Shown piece by piece: positions 47,184 through 56,932 of a DNA stretch of 64,000 nt. The stretch spans positions 1-64,000 of the forward strand of contig NZ_JALJXU010000009.1 in the NCBI RefSeq assembly GCF_024170225.1, written 5' to 3'. Below the pieces are notes generated by a model that had not been told where the DNA came from, ran no database searches, and saw only the letters and a list, made by a program, of their open reading frames with translations. The translations under genes and the position numbers were made by a program. Numbering within the stretch: position 1 is the first letter of the stretch; the number at the start of each line of letters is the position of its first letter. The DNA comes from Streptococcus gallinaceus. Lineage in GTDB: Bacteria; Bacillota; Bacilli; Lactobacillales; Streptococcaceae.

Positions 47184-48152
47184 TTAATCTACAAATACGT
47201 CTTCGTAAGCTACTGAGATGTCTGGATCTGGGCTTTCTTGAGCAAATTTCACTGATGCTTCAACTTCTTCAGCGACTTGTGCTTCAATCGCATCCAACTC
47301 TGCAGCTGTAACGATCTTGTTTTCAGTCAAGTAAGCGCGGTATTTTTTAAGTGGATCTTTGGCTTTCCAGCTGTCCACTTCTTCTTTTGTACGGTACACA
47401 CCAGCATCCGCTGTTGAGTGACCAAACCAACGGTATGATTCTACCTCAACGATAGCAGGACCATTGCCAGCACGAACATACTCAATCACTTCATGCATTT
47501 TTTCATAAACGGCAACAACGTCATTTCCGTCTTCAACATAGTGACCTGGAATGCCGTAAGCATCTGCACGAGTGTAAAGGTGAGGAATTTTTGTTGAGTA
47601 GCTAATATCTGTTGAGATACCGTAACGGTTATTGATGATGAAGAAAATAACTGGTAAATTCCAAACAGCAGCCAAGTTTACAGATTCGTGGAATGAACCT
47701 TCGTTGGTTGCAGAGTCACCTGAAAAGGCGATAACAATGTTGTTTGTGCCAGTGTATTGCTGAGTAAGGGCTGCACCAACTGCGAGGGCATAACCACCAC
47801 CAACAATACCATTTGTTCCGTAGTTTCCTTTTTCAAGGTTGGCCAAGTGCATAGACCCACCACGACCTTTTGATGAACCAGTTGCTTTACCAGCAAGCTC
47901 AGCCATCATCGCGTTGATGTCAATTCCTTTAGCGATTGTCTGACCATGACCACGGTGGTTTGAGAAGATAATATCTTGGTCTGTCAAGTCAGCGATTGCA
48001 CCAACTGAAGCTGCCTCTTCACCAACTGAGAAGTGAGTCATCCCTTGGACAAAGCCACGACGAACCAATTTATTAAGTTTCATATCAACATCGCGGATTT
48101 GTTGCATTTTCAAAAACATATCCAAGTGTTGCTCTTTTGAAATAGATACCAT
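47184..48152 (-). CDS. acoA: Pyruvate/acetoin dehydrogenase E1 alpha subunit
   Basis: The 322-aa protein has the TPP motif GDSATNEGSF ... FFIINN (about 160-190) and HRGHGQTIA for substrate contact. A TTG start at 48164 would lie over the ribosome-binding site; GGAGG is 5 nt before the ATG at 48152, giving MVSISKEQHLDMF. It heads acoA-B-C-L, driven by a promoter at 48185-48213. Confidence 0.95.
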   Translation of the reverse strand: MVSISKEQHLDMFLKMQQIRDVDMKLNKLVRRGFVQGMTHFSVGEEAASVGAIADLTDQDIIFSNHRGHGQTIAKGIDINAMMAELAGKATGSSKGRGGSMHLANLEKGNYGTNGIVGGGYALAVGAALTQQYTGTNNIVIAFSGDSATNEGSFHESVNLAAVWNLPVIFFIINNRYGISTDISYSTKIPHLYTRADAYGIPGHYVEDGNDVVAVYEKMHEVIEYVRAGNGPAIVEVESYRWFGHSTADAGVYRTKEEVDSWKAKDPLKKYRAYLTENKIVTAAELDAIEAQVAEEVEASVKFAQESPDPDISVAYEDVFVD

Positions 48153-48184
48153 ATTTTCCTCCAATGTATTTCTCTTTCTGTACT

Positions 48185-48213
48185 ATGATAGACCAAAGAT
48201 TCACAAATAGCAA
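48185..48213 (-). promoter_or_regulatory. acoABCL promoter
   Basis: Minus strand TTGCTA (+ 48208-48213), 17-nt spacer, TATCAT (48185-48190), about 30 nt before the acoA ATG. A TTGTGAA half-site lies in the spacer, reminiscent of Rex sites but without the second half. Confidence 0.6.
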
Positions 48214-48384
48214 ATAATTGGTCTGAACATTTCTTGTCCAAAAATTCTAAAAAACCTTGCCCCAGCTGACTTTTCACTCTATTAAGCTTGCCTATCAATT
48301 AGTGCTAAGTTATCTTTTTCACAAACTTTCACGCCATCTTGAAAAGCCTTTCATTTTATGTTAATATGTCACAGGGAGGATGAC

Positions 48385-49053
48385 ATGGAATTTGAATTGT
48401 TTCTTTTAATTTGTAACTACATCGGCACCATCGCCTTCGCCGTCTCTGGCGTGGTCAAGGGCTTCAATAAAAATCTAGATATTTTCGGTATTACACTTCT
48501 AGGAATTTTAACCGCTGTCGGCGGCGGAATCATTCGCGATATGATGACTGCTCGCATTCCCGCTGCGCTAACAGATCCAACTTCTATCTATCTTGCCATT
48601 GCCGTGGCCTTGATTATGTATCTCTTTGTCATCACGAGAAAAACCGACAAATTACAACATCAGCAGATGTATCGTTTTCTAGCTATTACCAATCTGGTTT
48701 TCGATGCCATCGGCTTAGCCATTTTTGCCCTCATTGGTGCAAGCGCAGGCGTTGAATTGCACTTAAACTTTATGACTTCCGGCATCCTTGCCACTTTAAC
48801 AGGTGTCGGTGGCGGTATTTTACGCGATCTCTTGGTCAATGAAACACCTATCGTCCTCAAGGAAGATGTCTACGCAGTTCTTGCATTCCTTGCTGGTATC
48901 GCCTATCATATTTTGGTTTTGGACTTTCATTTGCCACGAATCCCTGTCTACATAGCCCTCTTCACCATTGCGCTGGTCATCCGTCTCCTCGTCATCAAAT
49001 ACCACGTTAACCTACCTAATATGTCATTGAAAGAAAAAGTCTCTAAGAAATAA
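48385..49053 (+). CDS. TRIC-like (UPF0126) membrane channel protein
   Basis: The 222-aa protein consists of two copies of the three-helix UPF0126/TRIC unit with the paired Gly-rich motifs TAVGGGIIRDMMT and TGVGGGILRDLLV. Bacterial TRIC homologues form trimeric monovalent-cation channels. Upstream codons are open, but the ATG at 48385 follows GGGAGG by 5 nt and begins the first helix. Single gene, divergent from acoA. Confidence 0.9.
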   Translation: MEFELFLLICNYIGTIAFAVSGVVKGFNKNLDIFGITLLGILTAVGGGIIRDMMTARIPAALTDPTSIYLAIAVALIMYLFVITRKTDKLQHQQMYRFLAITNLVFDAIGLAIFALIGASAGVELHLNFMTSGILATLTGVGGGILRDLLVNETPIVLKEDVYAVLAFLAGIAYHILVLDFHLPRIPVYIALFTIALVIRLLVIKYHVNLPNMSLKEKVSKK

Positions 49054-49064
49054 CTTAGAGACTT

Positions 49065-49700
49065 TTATAGTTTACAAATCTTTGTGCCGTGCACTTCTGC
49101 CACGCCCGTTTTTGCCATGACTTCTTGGTAGTTTTCTAAACTCACTCCGCCGCCAGCTAGAATAGCAATGTTCCCTTGTGCATGATTGACCAATTGCGCC
49201 AACCAATGGAAGTTGTCCTCAATGCGAGTACCCGCCGGACCGCCATGGGTCAAAATCCGGGTCACGCCTCGGCTAGCTAACCAATCAATGGCCTCCAATT
49301 GGTCCGCTGGCGTCAGCAAATCAAATGCCATGTGGCAGACGATTTCGAGACCTTCAGAAGCCTCAATCAGGGCTTCCATGCTACTTTTATCCAGCTGATG
49401 ATCAGGCCTTAAAGCACCAAAAACGACACCATCCGTACCACAAGCACGCGCCATGGCAATATCTTCCATCATGATGCCTATTTCGTCTTTGGTATAGACA
49501 AAATTCCCACCTCTGGGCCGAATCATGGTCATAACCGACACCTGATGCGCTTCCCCCAAGCGACAGACATAAGACACGACCCCAGGGCTGGGAGTCGTTC
49601 CCCCGACAGCCAAATTATCACACAATTCAATCCGCTTAGCCCCAGCAGCAATGGCTGCAGCTATATCTGTATGATTTTCCGCACAAAATTCTTTAATCAT
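49065..49700 (-). CDS. cutC: CutC family protein
   Basis: The 211-aa TIM-barrel protein has the family motifs GAKRIELCDNLAVGGTTPS (about 19-37), MIRPRGG and ILTHGG. CutC was linked to copper tolerance, although its biochemical role is unsettled. It overlaps the end of the EamA exporter gene by 8 nt and is third in gntR-eamA-cutC. Confidence 0.92.
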   Translation of the reverse strand: MIKEFCAENHTDIAAAIAAGAKRIELCDNLAVGGTTPSPGVVSYVCRLGEAHQVSVMTMIRPRGGNFVYTKDEIGIMMEDIAMARACGTDGVVFGALRPDHQLDKSSMEALIEASEGLEIVCHMAFDLLTPADQLEAIDWLASRGVTRILTHGGPAGTRIEDNFHWLAQLVNHAQGNIAILAGGGVSLENYQEVMAKTGVAEVHGTKICKL

Positions 49701-50616
49701 TTCTCTCTCCGTTCACCTGCCGTTTTTGCAAGAGAAAATCCTTGGTGGATATTCCCATAACGGCGAGTAAAATCAATAACATTCCCACTAAATCCATGGG
49801 ATAAAACAGTTCATGCACCAGTAAGACTGAAAAGAAAACCGATGCTACTGGCTCAATAGAAGCGAGTAGACTTCCTTTTGCAGAGCCAACCTTACTCACA
49901 CCTTCCAAGAAAACTGTGTAGGCAAAAATGGTTCCAATACCGACTATCCCTACTAGGGCCAAAAGATTACTTGTCGTCAAAGGCAGGCTGTAATTCCAAG
50001 TTTGAAAGCCAAGTGTCATCACCAATCCACCAGATAACATTCCAAGTCCCATGACGGTCAAACTGCCAAATTCGCGAATCAAGCGAACTGGCAAAATAAT
50101 ATAAATGGCATAGGTCAGAGCGGAGAAGATTCCCCAGAATAACCCCAGTGGAGTTACCGCCAGACTCGTTACTTGCCCGTGAGTCGCAATCAAGACCGTA
50201 CCACCAATTGCTAATAAAATAGCCAGTACCTCCACCAGTGTCGGCCGTTGTCGATTGTGAAGACAGGTATAAGCCAGTACCAAGACTGGACAAAGGTACT
50301 GGAGAACCGTTGCCGTTCCTGCATTCGTGTGCTGGATGGCAACCAGATAGGCCAGTTGGTTAAACGCCATTCCCAGCATACCAAAGATAAAAATATGAAG
50401 CAAGGCACGCTTGTCACGAAGGGTTCGTTTTAGATTGTCTGGAGCGGTCATTTGTGCCAATACTAACAAAAACAAACCCGCAATCAGCAAACGTAGACTG
50501 GTAATCTGAATGACACTGATCCCATTTGCAATCAGCACTTGACCGCTTACCCCTGAAATCCCCCAAGCCGTACCGGCAATCAAGGTATAGATTGTTCCTT
50601 TAGTTGTCTCCTTCAT
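49693..50616 (-). CDS. EamA/DMT-family transporter
   Basis: The protein of about 307 aa contains two EamA domains with ten predicted TM helices (WGISGVSGQVL at the first, LGLFWGIFSALTYA at the second), the layout of drug/metabolite exporters. The ATG at 50616 is preferred over 50622 because GAGG stands 6-7 nt upstream of it. It overlaps both neighbours, so it is tightly coupled with the GntR regulator and cutC. The substrate is unknown. Confidence 0.88.
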   Translation of the reverse strand: MKETTKGTIYTLIAGTAWGISGVSGQVLIANGISVIQITSLRLLIAGLFLLVLAQMTAPDNLKRTLRDKRALLHIFIFGMLGMAFNQLAYLVAIQHTNAGTATVLQYLCPVLVLAYTCLHNRQRPTLVEVLAILLAIGGTVLIATHGQVTSLAVTPLGLFWGIFSALTYAIYIILPVRLIREFGSLTVMGLGMLSGGLVMTLGFQTWNYSLPLTTSNLLALVGIVGIGTIFAYTVFLEGVSKVGSAKGSLLASIEPVASVFFSVLLVHELFYPMDLVGMLLILLAVMGISTKDFLLQKRQVNGERND

Positions 50617-51337
50617 TCGCATCCCTCTTTAACTTCTTCCGACGGGCATAATCAATAAATTTGAACTTATCCAAGCGGTGTCGGCTTTCCGTATATTGAA
50701 ATTGCGGTCCATCTTCTAAAAAGACTTCTGATTTTATCAAGACCAAACTCTCATCTCGCGTATCCAACCAAATTTTTTCTTGAAGACTCGTATGCTCAAC
50801 TGTAATTTCTTTGCGAGCATAAGCAATAGACAGTCCCAATTCTTCTTCAACATAAGCATAAATCGAGTCTTCAACAGCTTCTCGAGGCATTTCTGGCACC
50901 AAGTCCGTCCGGAAATAATCCGTATCCACGATAGCAGGTTTGCCTTCCAAGTACCGAATACGAATAATCTTCCAAACCTCTTGACCTGTTCTAAAACCAG
51001 ACTGCTTGGCCAAGGAAGACGTCACCTTTTTCTTTTCCAACGAAATCATTTGAGTATGTACATTGAGATTCATACTGGTACTCACTTCGCGGTAACTGTT
51101 GAGACCAGAAAGCGGAAAGTTCAACTGTTCACTTTGGATAACTAGAGTGCCACGTCCTTGTTGGCGTCGGATAAATCCCTGCTCGGTCAGCATCTCCAAG
51201 GATTTGCGAATGGTTGCCCGACTGGCTTGGTATTGCTCTTGCAACCGTTCTTCCGTCGGCAATAAACTGTTTACTGGATAAACGTGTTGGATAATTTTTT
51301 CTTTCAAATCATTGAAAATTTCCTGATATTTTCTCAT
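50600..51337 (-). CDS. GntR-family (HutC type) transcriptional regulator
   Basis: The 245-aa protein has an N-terminal winged HTH (about 5-70: LLPTEERLQEQYQASRATIRK) and a C-terminal UTRA ligand-binding domain (about 90-235). Such proteins usually repress their own operon and sense a small metabolite or sugar phosphate. First gene of the gntR-eamA-cutC unit. Nested inverted repeats at 51416-51440 upstream could be its operator. Confidence 0.88.
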   Translation of the reverse strand: MRKYQEIFNDLKEKIIQHVYPVNSLLPTEERLQEQYQASRATIRKSLEMLTEQGFIRRQQGRGTLVIQSEQLNFPLSGLNSYREVSTSMNLNVHTQMISLEKKKVTSSLAKQSGFRTGQEVWKIIRIRYLEGKPAIVDTDYFRTDLVPEMPREAVEDSIYAYVEEELGLSIAYARKEITVEHTSLQEKIWLDTRDESLVLIKSEVFLEDGPQFQYTESRHRLDKFKFIDYARRKKLKRDANEGDN

Positions 51338-51415
51338 TTTTTCTTCTAACTTTTCTTTATTTGCAGTCTCTATTATAACAAATTTTCCATCTTAAAAGGG
51401 AATTATTCAGACTTT

Positions 51416-51440
51416 CCGAACAATGAATTTCGGTTTGTTC
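51416..51440. promoter_or_regulatory. Inverted repeats upstream of the GntR gene, possible operator
   Basis: CCGAA (51416-51420) / TTCGG (51429-51433) and GAACAA (51418-51423) / TTGTTC (51435-51440) interlock about 80-100 nt before the gntR ATG. An extended -10 TGTTATAAT lies closer to the gene. Operator function is inferred from position only. Confidence 0.35.
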
Positions 51441-51518
51441 ACTTTTTTACGTTTTTCCTAAAATGAACGGGTTAGCATTTCAGTCAACCAACAGTTCTAC
51501 CTAAATTGCAACAGTAGA

Positions 51519-51549
51519 GAACCTAGGACAGACGCCCTAGGTTCTTTTT
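51519..51549. terminator. GAACCTAGG hairpin between gntR and galT
   Basis: GAACCTAGG / CCTAGGTTC stem (51519-51527 with 51536-51544) followed by five T residues on the + strand. It lies directly beyond galT, so it may end galT transcripts despite the weaker T run on the minus side. The 30-40 nt before it (from CAGTCAACC, 51480) resemble the 3' part of the dispersed repeat at 63189. Confidence 0.6.
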
Positions 51550-51557
51550 CTACCTCA

Positions 51558-53036
51558 TCAAACAAGACCAATGCTATCTACAAAACGCATGAAGGCGGCT
51601 TGCCCTTCTTCTGTTCGTTTATAGACACCCGCATCCTCTAGCACACGACTAAATACCTGCCCCACTGCTGTCTGAACGGTACTAGCAACCGTCGCTTCCG
51701 TTACTTCTGGATGAGCTGCTTTGAGATCATCAGCCCATTCTTGATGATAATCTGCCACAGCATCCACCTTGCCTAGCAAATAATCTGCCACAACAGCCAA
51801 TTCCTCCTTAAGACGAGGCGGTAAAATAGCCAGCCCCATCACCTCAATCAGCCCGATATTTTCTTTCTTGATGTGCTGAACATCTTGGTGGGGATGATAA
51901 ATACCATCTGGAAATTCTTCCGAAGTTTGATTGTCTCTCAAAACCAAGTCTAATTCAAACAAGTCTCCCTTTCGACGAGCAATCGGGGTGATGGTATGAT
52001 GGACTTGTCCGTTTGAGTACGCTAAAATACCGACTGCTGGGTCTGAGTAAGTCTGCCATGCCGTCAGAATTTTTTCTGACAAGCCCAGCAAGTCCTGCTT
52101 AGAAACACTGGTCAGGCGTAAGACAGACATGGGCCATTTAACAATCCCTGCTCGCACTTGCTCAAATCCTGCAAAGGTAAACTCTCTGTCCAGCTCTGCC
52201 TTTTCCATGGCAAAGGTATGCCGTCCTCCTTGGTAATGCTCATGTGTCAAAATCGATCCACCGACAATCGGCAAGTCGGCATTGGAACCCGCAAAATAAC
52301 CTGGAAACTGCTCAACGATGTCCAAGAGACGCTTGAAAGTCACTGGACTAATCTGCATCGGCTCATGCTGACCGTAAAAGAAGATACAATGCTCATTAAA
52401 GTAGGCATAGGGTGAATATTGAAAGCCCCATGTTTCCCCTTCCATCTGATAACGAATGACACGATGATTGGCACGTGCTGGATGATTGATACGACCTTGG
52501 TAGCCTTCATTTTCCATACAAAGCTGGCAGGCAGGATAGCTAGACGACTTGGCCAACTTGGCTGCTGCAATGGCTTTGGGATCCTTTTCAGGCTTGGATA
52601 GGTTGATGGTAATCTCCAAGTCACCATACTCTGTCTCCGCTGGAAAATAGATATTGCGCTCAATGGCCTTGACCTTGACATAGTCATTGCGTTTGCTGAG
52701 GGCATAAAAGTCAGCAATGGCCTGCTCAGGATGAGCTTGGTAGGTATCCCAAAAACGCTGATTGACCTGACTAGGACTTGGTGTCACAAAATCCATGAGC
52801 TGAGCTCCGACGATATCCTGTTCTTCTAGTAGCTCGCCCGATTTCCCATTTTTAACAGCAAGAGTTAAGAGTTCATCCTTGAGGTCAATGAGGCTTGTAG
52901 CCTGTGTCTGACACTCTACCCCCTCTTCACCGACCAGAGCCATGACTCGATTTTTCAGGTAAATACTATCCAGCTCTGTAAAGTCACTATGCTCGATAAT
53001 CTGCTCAATAAATTTTCCAATAAGTGTCTCTGTCAT
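51558..53036 (-). CDS. galT: Galactose-1-phosphate uridylyltransferase (long Firmicutes form)
   Basis: The 492-aa Leloir enzyme exchanges UMP between UDP-glucose and galactose 1-phosphate. It belongs to the long GalT type of Lactobacillales, recognisable by [24 protein letters not shown] and HYQGGRHTF; the HTITPIARR segment carries conserved His. It follows galK by 12 nt, so the pair forms a galKT operon. Confidence 0.94.
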   Translation of the reverse strand: MTETLIGKFIEQIIEHSDFTELDSIYLKNRVMALVGEEGVECQTQATSLIDLKDELLTLAVKNGKSGELLEEQDIVGAQLMDFVTPSPSQVNQRFWDTYQAHPEQAIADFYALSKRNDYVKVKAIERNIYFPAETEYGDLEITINLSKPEKDPKAIAAAKLAKSSSYPACQLCMENEGYQGRINHPARANHRVIRYQMEGETWGFQYSPYAYFNEHCIFFYGQHEPMQISPVTFKRLLDIVEQFPGYFAGSNADLPIVGGSILTHEHYQGGRHTFAMEKAELDREFTFAGFEQVRAGIVKWPMSVLRLTSVSKQDLLGLSEKILTAWQTYSDPAVGILAYSNGQVHHTITPIARRKGDLFELDLVLRDNQTSEEFPDGIYHPHQDVQHIKKENIGLIEVMGLAILPPRLKEELAVVADYLLGKVDAVADYHQEWADDLKAAHPEVTEATVASTVQTAVGQVFSRVLEDAGVYKRTEEGQAAFMRFVDSIGLV

Positions 53037-53048
53037 CTGATTTCCTAT

Positions 53049-54221
53049 CTAGTTTCGTGAAAGAACACGTGAACCTGCTGCGATTTCAGCGATATAAAAA
53101 CTTGGCGCATAACCGACCACTTGGCTGTACTTCTGACCAACTTGCTCGATGAAATTGTCCACCTTGTCTTTGGCAACGATGGCAATGCCACAACCGCCAA
53201 ATCCTGCTCCTGTCATGCGAGCTCCCAATACACCTTCTTGCTCCCAAGCGGTATGAGCTAGGGTATCTAGCTCCAAACCTGTCACTTCATAATCATGCTC
53301 CAAGGAAACATGAGAGGCATTGACCAAACGGCCAAATTTCTCTAACTCTCCAGCCAACAAGGCTGCTTTGGCTTGAAGTGTCCGTTGGTTTTCAAGAACT
53401 GCATGGCGGGCGCGTTTGAGACGATTTTCATCCTTGATGAGATAAGCGTATTCGTCAAAGTCCTGCGCATCTAGTTGACCCAGAGTCTCAATATCCAAGA
53501 CCGCATTTAACTCCTCAACTGCTTTTTCGCATTCCGCACGGCGTTCATTGTACTTGGAATCCGCCAATTCACGACGCTTATTTGTATTCATGATGACGAT
53601 GACATTGTCGCCCAAATCAAGCGGAACCAGCTCATATTCCAAAGTATTGGTATCTAGGTAAATGGCCTGCTTGTCCGCACCCATCCCGATAGCAAATTGG
53701 TCCATAATACCAGAATTTACTCCGATAAAATGATTTTCCGTTTGCTTGCCGATTTTGACCAAGTCCAGACGGTCCAGCTTCAAGTCAAACAACTCTTCTG
53801 CTATAAGCCCAATCAGCAACTCCAAGGAAGCCGATGACGACAGACCAGAACCATTTGGAATATTCCCAAAGATATAGATATCCATCCCTTTGTCAATCAC
53901 ATGACCTGCTTCCTGCAAGAATTTCAAGACACCTTTCGCATAGTTAGCCCAGTTATCTTCCTTCTTATACACCAATTCATCTAGAGAAACGTCAATGACA
54001 CCTAGGTCTTCAAAATTTCCTGAGTAAAAACGAAGAGTCCGATCATCACGCTTACGAGCCGCACCATAGATCCCTAGCGTAATGGCCGCTGGAAAAACAT
54101 GCCCGCCGTTATAGTCCGTATGTTCTCCAATCAGATTGATCCGACCTGGTGAGAAAAAAGTTGCATCTGCTTGTTCAGCAAAAATTGCTTGAAATGCTTG
54201 ATTCAATTCTGTTGTATTCAT
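53049..54221 (-). CDS. galK: Galactokinase
   Basis: The 390-aa GHMP kinase has the galactokinase signature [15 protein letters not shown] (about 26-40), the ATP loop [13 protein letters not shown] (about 121-133) and the C-terminal GAGFGGC. It makes galactose 1-phosphate. Its promoter reads away from the divergent galR, and GalR operator-like sites lie in the shared region. Confidence 0.96.
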   Translation of the reverse strand: MNTTELNQAFQAIFAEQADATFFSPGRINLIGEHTDYNGGHVFPAAITLGIYGAARKRDDRTLRFYSGNFEDLGVIDVSLDELVYKKEDNWANYAKGVLKFLQEAGHVIDKGMDIYIFGNIPNGSGLSSSASLELLIGLIAEELFDLKLDRLDLVKIGKQTENHFIGVNSGIMDQFAIGMGADKQAIYLDTNTLEYELVPLDLGDNVIVIMNTNKRRELADSKYNERRAECEKAVEELNAVLDIETLGQLDAQDFDEYAYLIKDENRLKRARHAVLENQRTLQAKAALLAGELEKFGRLVNASHVSLEHDYEVTGLELDTLAHTAWEQEGVLGARMTGAGFGGCGIAIVAKDKVDNFIEQVGQKYSQVVGYAPSFYIAEIAAGSRVLSRN

Positions 54222-54253
54222 GGACTTCTCCTTTTTGTAACCGTTTTTATTTC

Positions 54254-54329
54254 ATTGTATTTTTTTCTAGTATTCTTGTCAATATTTTTACTAAAGTTTT
54301 ACCAACTATGCTATACTAGTTTTACTAGA
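54254..54329. promoter_or_regulatory. Divergent galK / galR promoters with repeated operator motif
   Basis: For galK (minus): TTGACA (+ 54277-54282), 17-nt spacer, TACAAT (54254-54259). For galR (plus): TATACT (54312-54317). The motif TTTTACTA(A/G)A occurs twice, at 54286-54295 just upstream of the galK -35 and at 54320-54329 over the galR start site, as expected for LacI-family GalR operators. The assignment is inferred. Confidence 0.6.
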
Positions 54330-54346
54330 TAAAAAAGGAAAACAAT

Positions 54347-55342
54347 ATGGCCACTATCAAAGAAATCGCAACATTAGCCGGCGTCTCCATTGCTACCGTA
54401 TCGCGCGTACTCAATAAGGACGAAAGCATGTCCGTCAGTGCTCCTACTCGCGAGCGAATTTTCCAAATAGCCGACCAGCTTGGCTATACCCGCCACAAGA
54501 AAAATATCCTCGCCTATCCACATCGGAAAAAAATTGCCATCATTCAATGGTACACGCAAAATGAAGAGCTCAACGACCTTTATTATTATTCCATTCGGAT
54601 TGGCATTGAACGACGTGCTTTGGAACTGGGCTATGATTTAGTCCGAATTTTTCATGACCATCCGCTGAGCGATGCCCATGGGGTCGACGGCATCATTGCT
54701 ATCGGAAAATACAGTCCGCACCAAATTGCTATTTTTGAAAGTATCTCATCGCATCTAGTCTTCGTCGATAGTGATACCTTGAACAATGGGCACACCTGTA
54801 TTACGACTGACTTTCAGCATACCACGCGCAATGTCCTTGATTATTTTATCCAACAGGGACAGACAGAGATTGGACTGCTCATTGGACAAGAATGGACAGA
54901 GGACAAGTCCCAGCCCCTGCTCGACCCGCGTTTTGAAACTTTTCAATCCTACCTGACCAGCAAAAAACTCTACAAGCCCGAACATGTCTTCATCGGGCAA
55001 TTTACCAGCGATAGCGGCTACCAACTCATGACCCAAGCCCTAAAAAAAAGCCAACTTCCACAAGCCTTTTTCATTGCTAGCGATACCATGGCCATCGGTG
55101 CCCTTCGGGCCCTCCAGGAAGCAGGTATCCAAGTCCCTGAGCAAGTTAGCCTCATTGCCTTTAATGATACAGCCGTTGCCAAGCAAGTTTATCCTGCTCT
55201 GTCCTGCGTGACCGTTTTTACGGAGGAAATGGGTGCTAGCGCCCTAACCAGTCTAGATGCTATCTTATCCGCAGATAGCCCTACCATTCCTCGTATGATC
55301 CAGCTAGCAACCAAACTAACGCTGCGTGGGACCAGTAAATAA
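54347..55342 (+). CDS. galR: GalR, LacI-family regulator of galactose genes
   Basis: The 331-aa protein has an N-terminal LacI HTH (MATIKEIATLAGVSIATVSR) with hinge and a C-terminal periplasmic-binding-type domain (about 60-331; DGIIAIG, DTMAIGALRALQ). Divergent orientation from galK and LacI-type operators in the shared region argue that it controls galKT in response to galactose or galactose 1-phosphate. Confidence 0.9.
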   Translation: MATIKEIATLAGVSIATVSRVLNKDESMSVSAPTRERIFQIADQLGYTRHKKNILAYPHRKKIAIIQWYTQNEELNDLYYYSIRIGIERRALELGYDLVRIFHDHPLSDAHGVDGIIAIGKYSPHQIAIFESISSHLVFVDSDTLNNGHTCITTDFQHTTRNVLDYFIQQGQTEIGLLIGQEWTEDKSQPLLDPRFETFQSYLTSKKLYKPEHVFIGQFTSDSGYQLMTQALKKSQLPQAFFIASDTMAIGALRALQEAGIQVPEQVSLIAFNDTAVAKQVYPALSCVTVFTEEMGASALTSLDAILSADSPTIPRMIQLATKLTLRGTSK

Positions 55343-55433
55343 ATAGCACCTAACCTAACAGTCAGGCAAACATAAAAATAGCTTGTCCGGTTTTCGAACA
55401 AGTCATTTGAAGAATATATAATTGGAAATAACT

Positions 55434-55480
55434 AAAAAGAGTGATTCGAGTTACATAAATCTAGCTCAATCACTCTTTTT
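55434..55480. terminator. Bidirectional terminator between galR and gatB
   Basis: A perfect 13-bp stem AAAAAGAGTGATT / AATCACTCTTTTT with a 21-nt loop, 12 nt past the gatB stop. A weaker hairpin (CTTGTCCG / CGAACAAG) at about 55383-55402 may end galR. Confidence 0.85.
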
Positions 55481-55492
55481 ATCATTGTTTGT

Positions 55493-56932
55493 TTAATCCA
55501 ATAGTTTAGCCAATTCTTGTGCCAACAATTGTTGTGCGACTTGAGGGTTGGCTTGTCCTTTTGTGGCTTTCATGAGGAAGCCTGTAAAGGCCTTGTCGGC
55601 GTTGCGTTTACCTGACTTGAAGTCGGCAACAGCTGCCTCATTGTCTGCAAAGACTTGGTGGATAATTGGGATAAGGACCGCTGGGTCAGAGACTTGAACA
55701 AGTCCTGCTTTTTCCACGTACTCACGCGCAGAACCACCGTTTTTCGCCAAGTGAACGAAGACTTTCTTGGCAATCTTAGAAGAGATGGTACCGTCTTGGA
55801 TAATGGCAATCATTTCCACCAAGTTTTCTGGTGTTAGGGCGATGTTTTCAAGACTAGTTGACTCCGCATTGAGATACTGAGCAACCTCACCTTGGAGCCA
55901 GTTAGATACGAGTTTGGCATCGCCACCAAGTGCCACTGCTTTTTCAAAAAAGTCTGACAAGTTCTTGGTCGCTGTCAATTGACCTGCATCATAGGCTGAC
56001 AGACCGAGGTCTGCCACATAGCGCACACGACGTGCTTTTGGAAATTCTGGTAATTCCTGACGCATGTCCTCAATCCAAACATCGTCAATCACATAAAGCG
56101 GTAGGTCAGGCTCTGGGAAGTAACGGTAGTCAGCTGCCCCTTCTTTGACACGCATGAGGATAGTTCCCTTATTGGCTTCATCGTAACGACGCGTTTCTTG
56201 TTGAATTTGTCCACCACTACGAAGGATTTTCGCTTGGCGCTCCACTTCAAACTCGAGACCTTTGCGGACATTGCTAAATGAGTTGAGATTTTTCAACTCT
56301 GTCTTGGTACCAAAGGCTTCTTGACCATAAGGACGAAGAGAAATATTCGCATCCACACGCATAGATCCCTCTTCCATCTTCACATCAGAGATGCCTGTGT
56401 ACTGGATGATTTCTTTAAGAGCCGTCAGGTAGGCATAGGCCTCTTCTGGACTACGCATATCTGCTTCAGATACAATTTCAATCAATGGCACACCTTGACG
56501 GTTGAGGTCAACATAGGAATAACCGTCTGTACTGTGAGTATTTTTACCCGCATCTTCTTCCAAATGGGCACGCTCAATGCGGATTTTTTTAGTCGAACCA
56601 TCTTCAAGCGTGATGTCAATCCAGCCATCGTAACCAATCGGCTCATCAAATTGAGAAATTTGGTAAGCTTTGGGATTATCTGGGTAGAAATAGTTTTTGC
56701 GGTCAAAGTGCATGTGCTTGTGAATATCCATATTCAGAGCAAGCGCAGCCTTAATTCCTGCATCAATAACACCCTTGTTCATCACAGGCAAAACACCCGG
56801 GAATGACCAGTCAACAACGTTTGTGTTGCTATTTGGGTCATCACTGAAATGAGCTGGCGTTGGTGAGAAAATTTTCGAATTGGTGTTTAATTCAACGTGG
56901 ACTTCAAGTCCAATAATGGTTTCAAAGTTCAT
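55493..56932 (-). CDS. gatB: Asp/Glu-tRNA amidotransferase subunit B
   Basis: The 479-aa subunit has the GatB kinase-like core ([40 protein letters not shown]) and a C-terminal YqeY-like tRNA-binding tail (about 405-479). It phosphorylates misacylated Glu-tRNA(Gln) or Asp-tRNA(Asn) for amidation. It starts in a TAATG overlap with gatA. Confidence 0.96.
   Translation of the reverse strand: MNFETIIGLEVHVELNTNSKIFSPTPAHFSDDPNSNTNVVDWSFPGVLPVMNKGVIDAGIKAALALNMDIHKHMHFDRKNYFYPDNPKAYQISQFDEPIGYDGWIDITLEDGSTKKIRIERAHLEEDAGKNTHSTDGYSYVDLNRQGVPLIEIVSEADMRSPEEAYAYLTALKEIIQYTGISDVKMEEGSMRVDANISLRPYGQEAFGTKTELKNLNSFSNVRKGLEFEVERQAKILRSGGQIQQETRRYDEANKGTILMRVKEGAADYRYFPEPDLPLYVIDDVWIEDMRQELPEFPKARRVRYVADLGLSAYDAGQLTATKNLSDFFEKAVALGGDAKLVSNWLQGEVAQYLNAESTSLENIALTPENLVEMIAIIQDGTISSKIAKKVFVHLAKNGGSAREYVEKAGLVQVSDPAVLIPIIHQVFADNEAAVADFKSGKRNADKAFTGFLMKATKGQANPQVAQQLLAQELAKLLD

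Noticed and set aside
47096-47311. Small + strand ORF in the acoA-acoB spacer
   Set aside because: Half of it lies antisense to acoA, there is no ribosome-binding site, and the sequence is better explained by inverted repeats.
48191-48207. Rex-type operator at the aco promoter
   Set aside because: Only one TTGTGAA half-site is present; the opposite half is missing.
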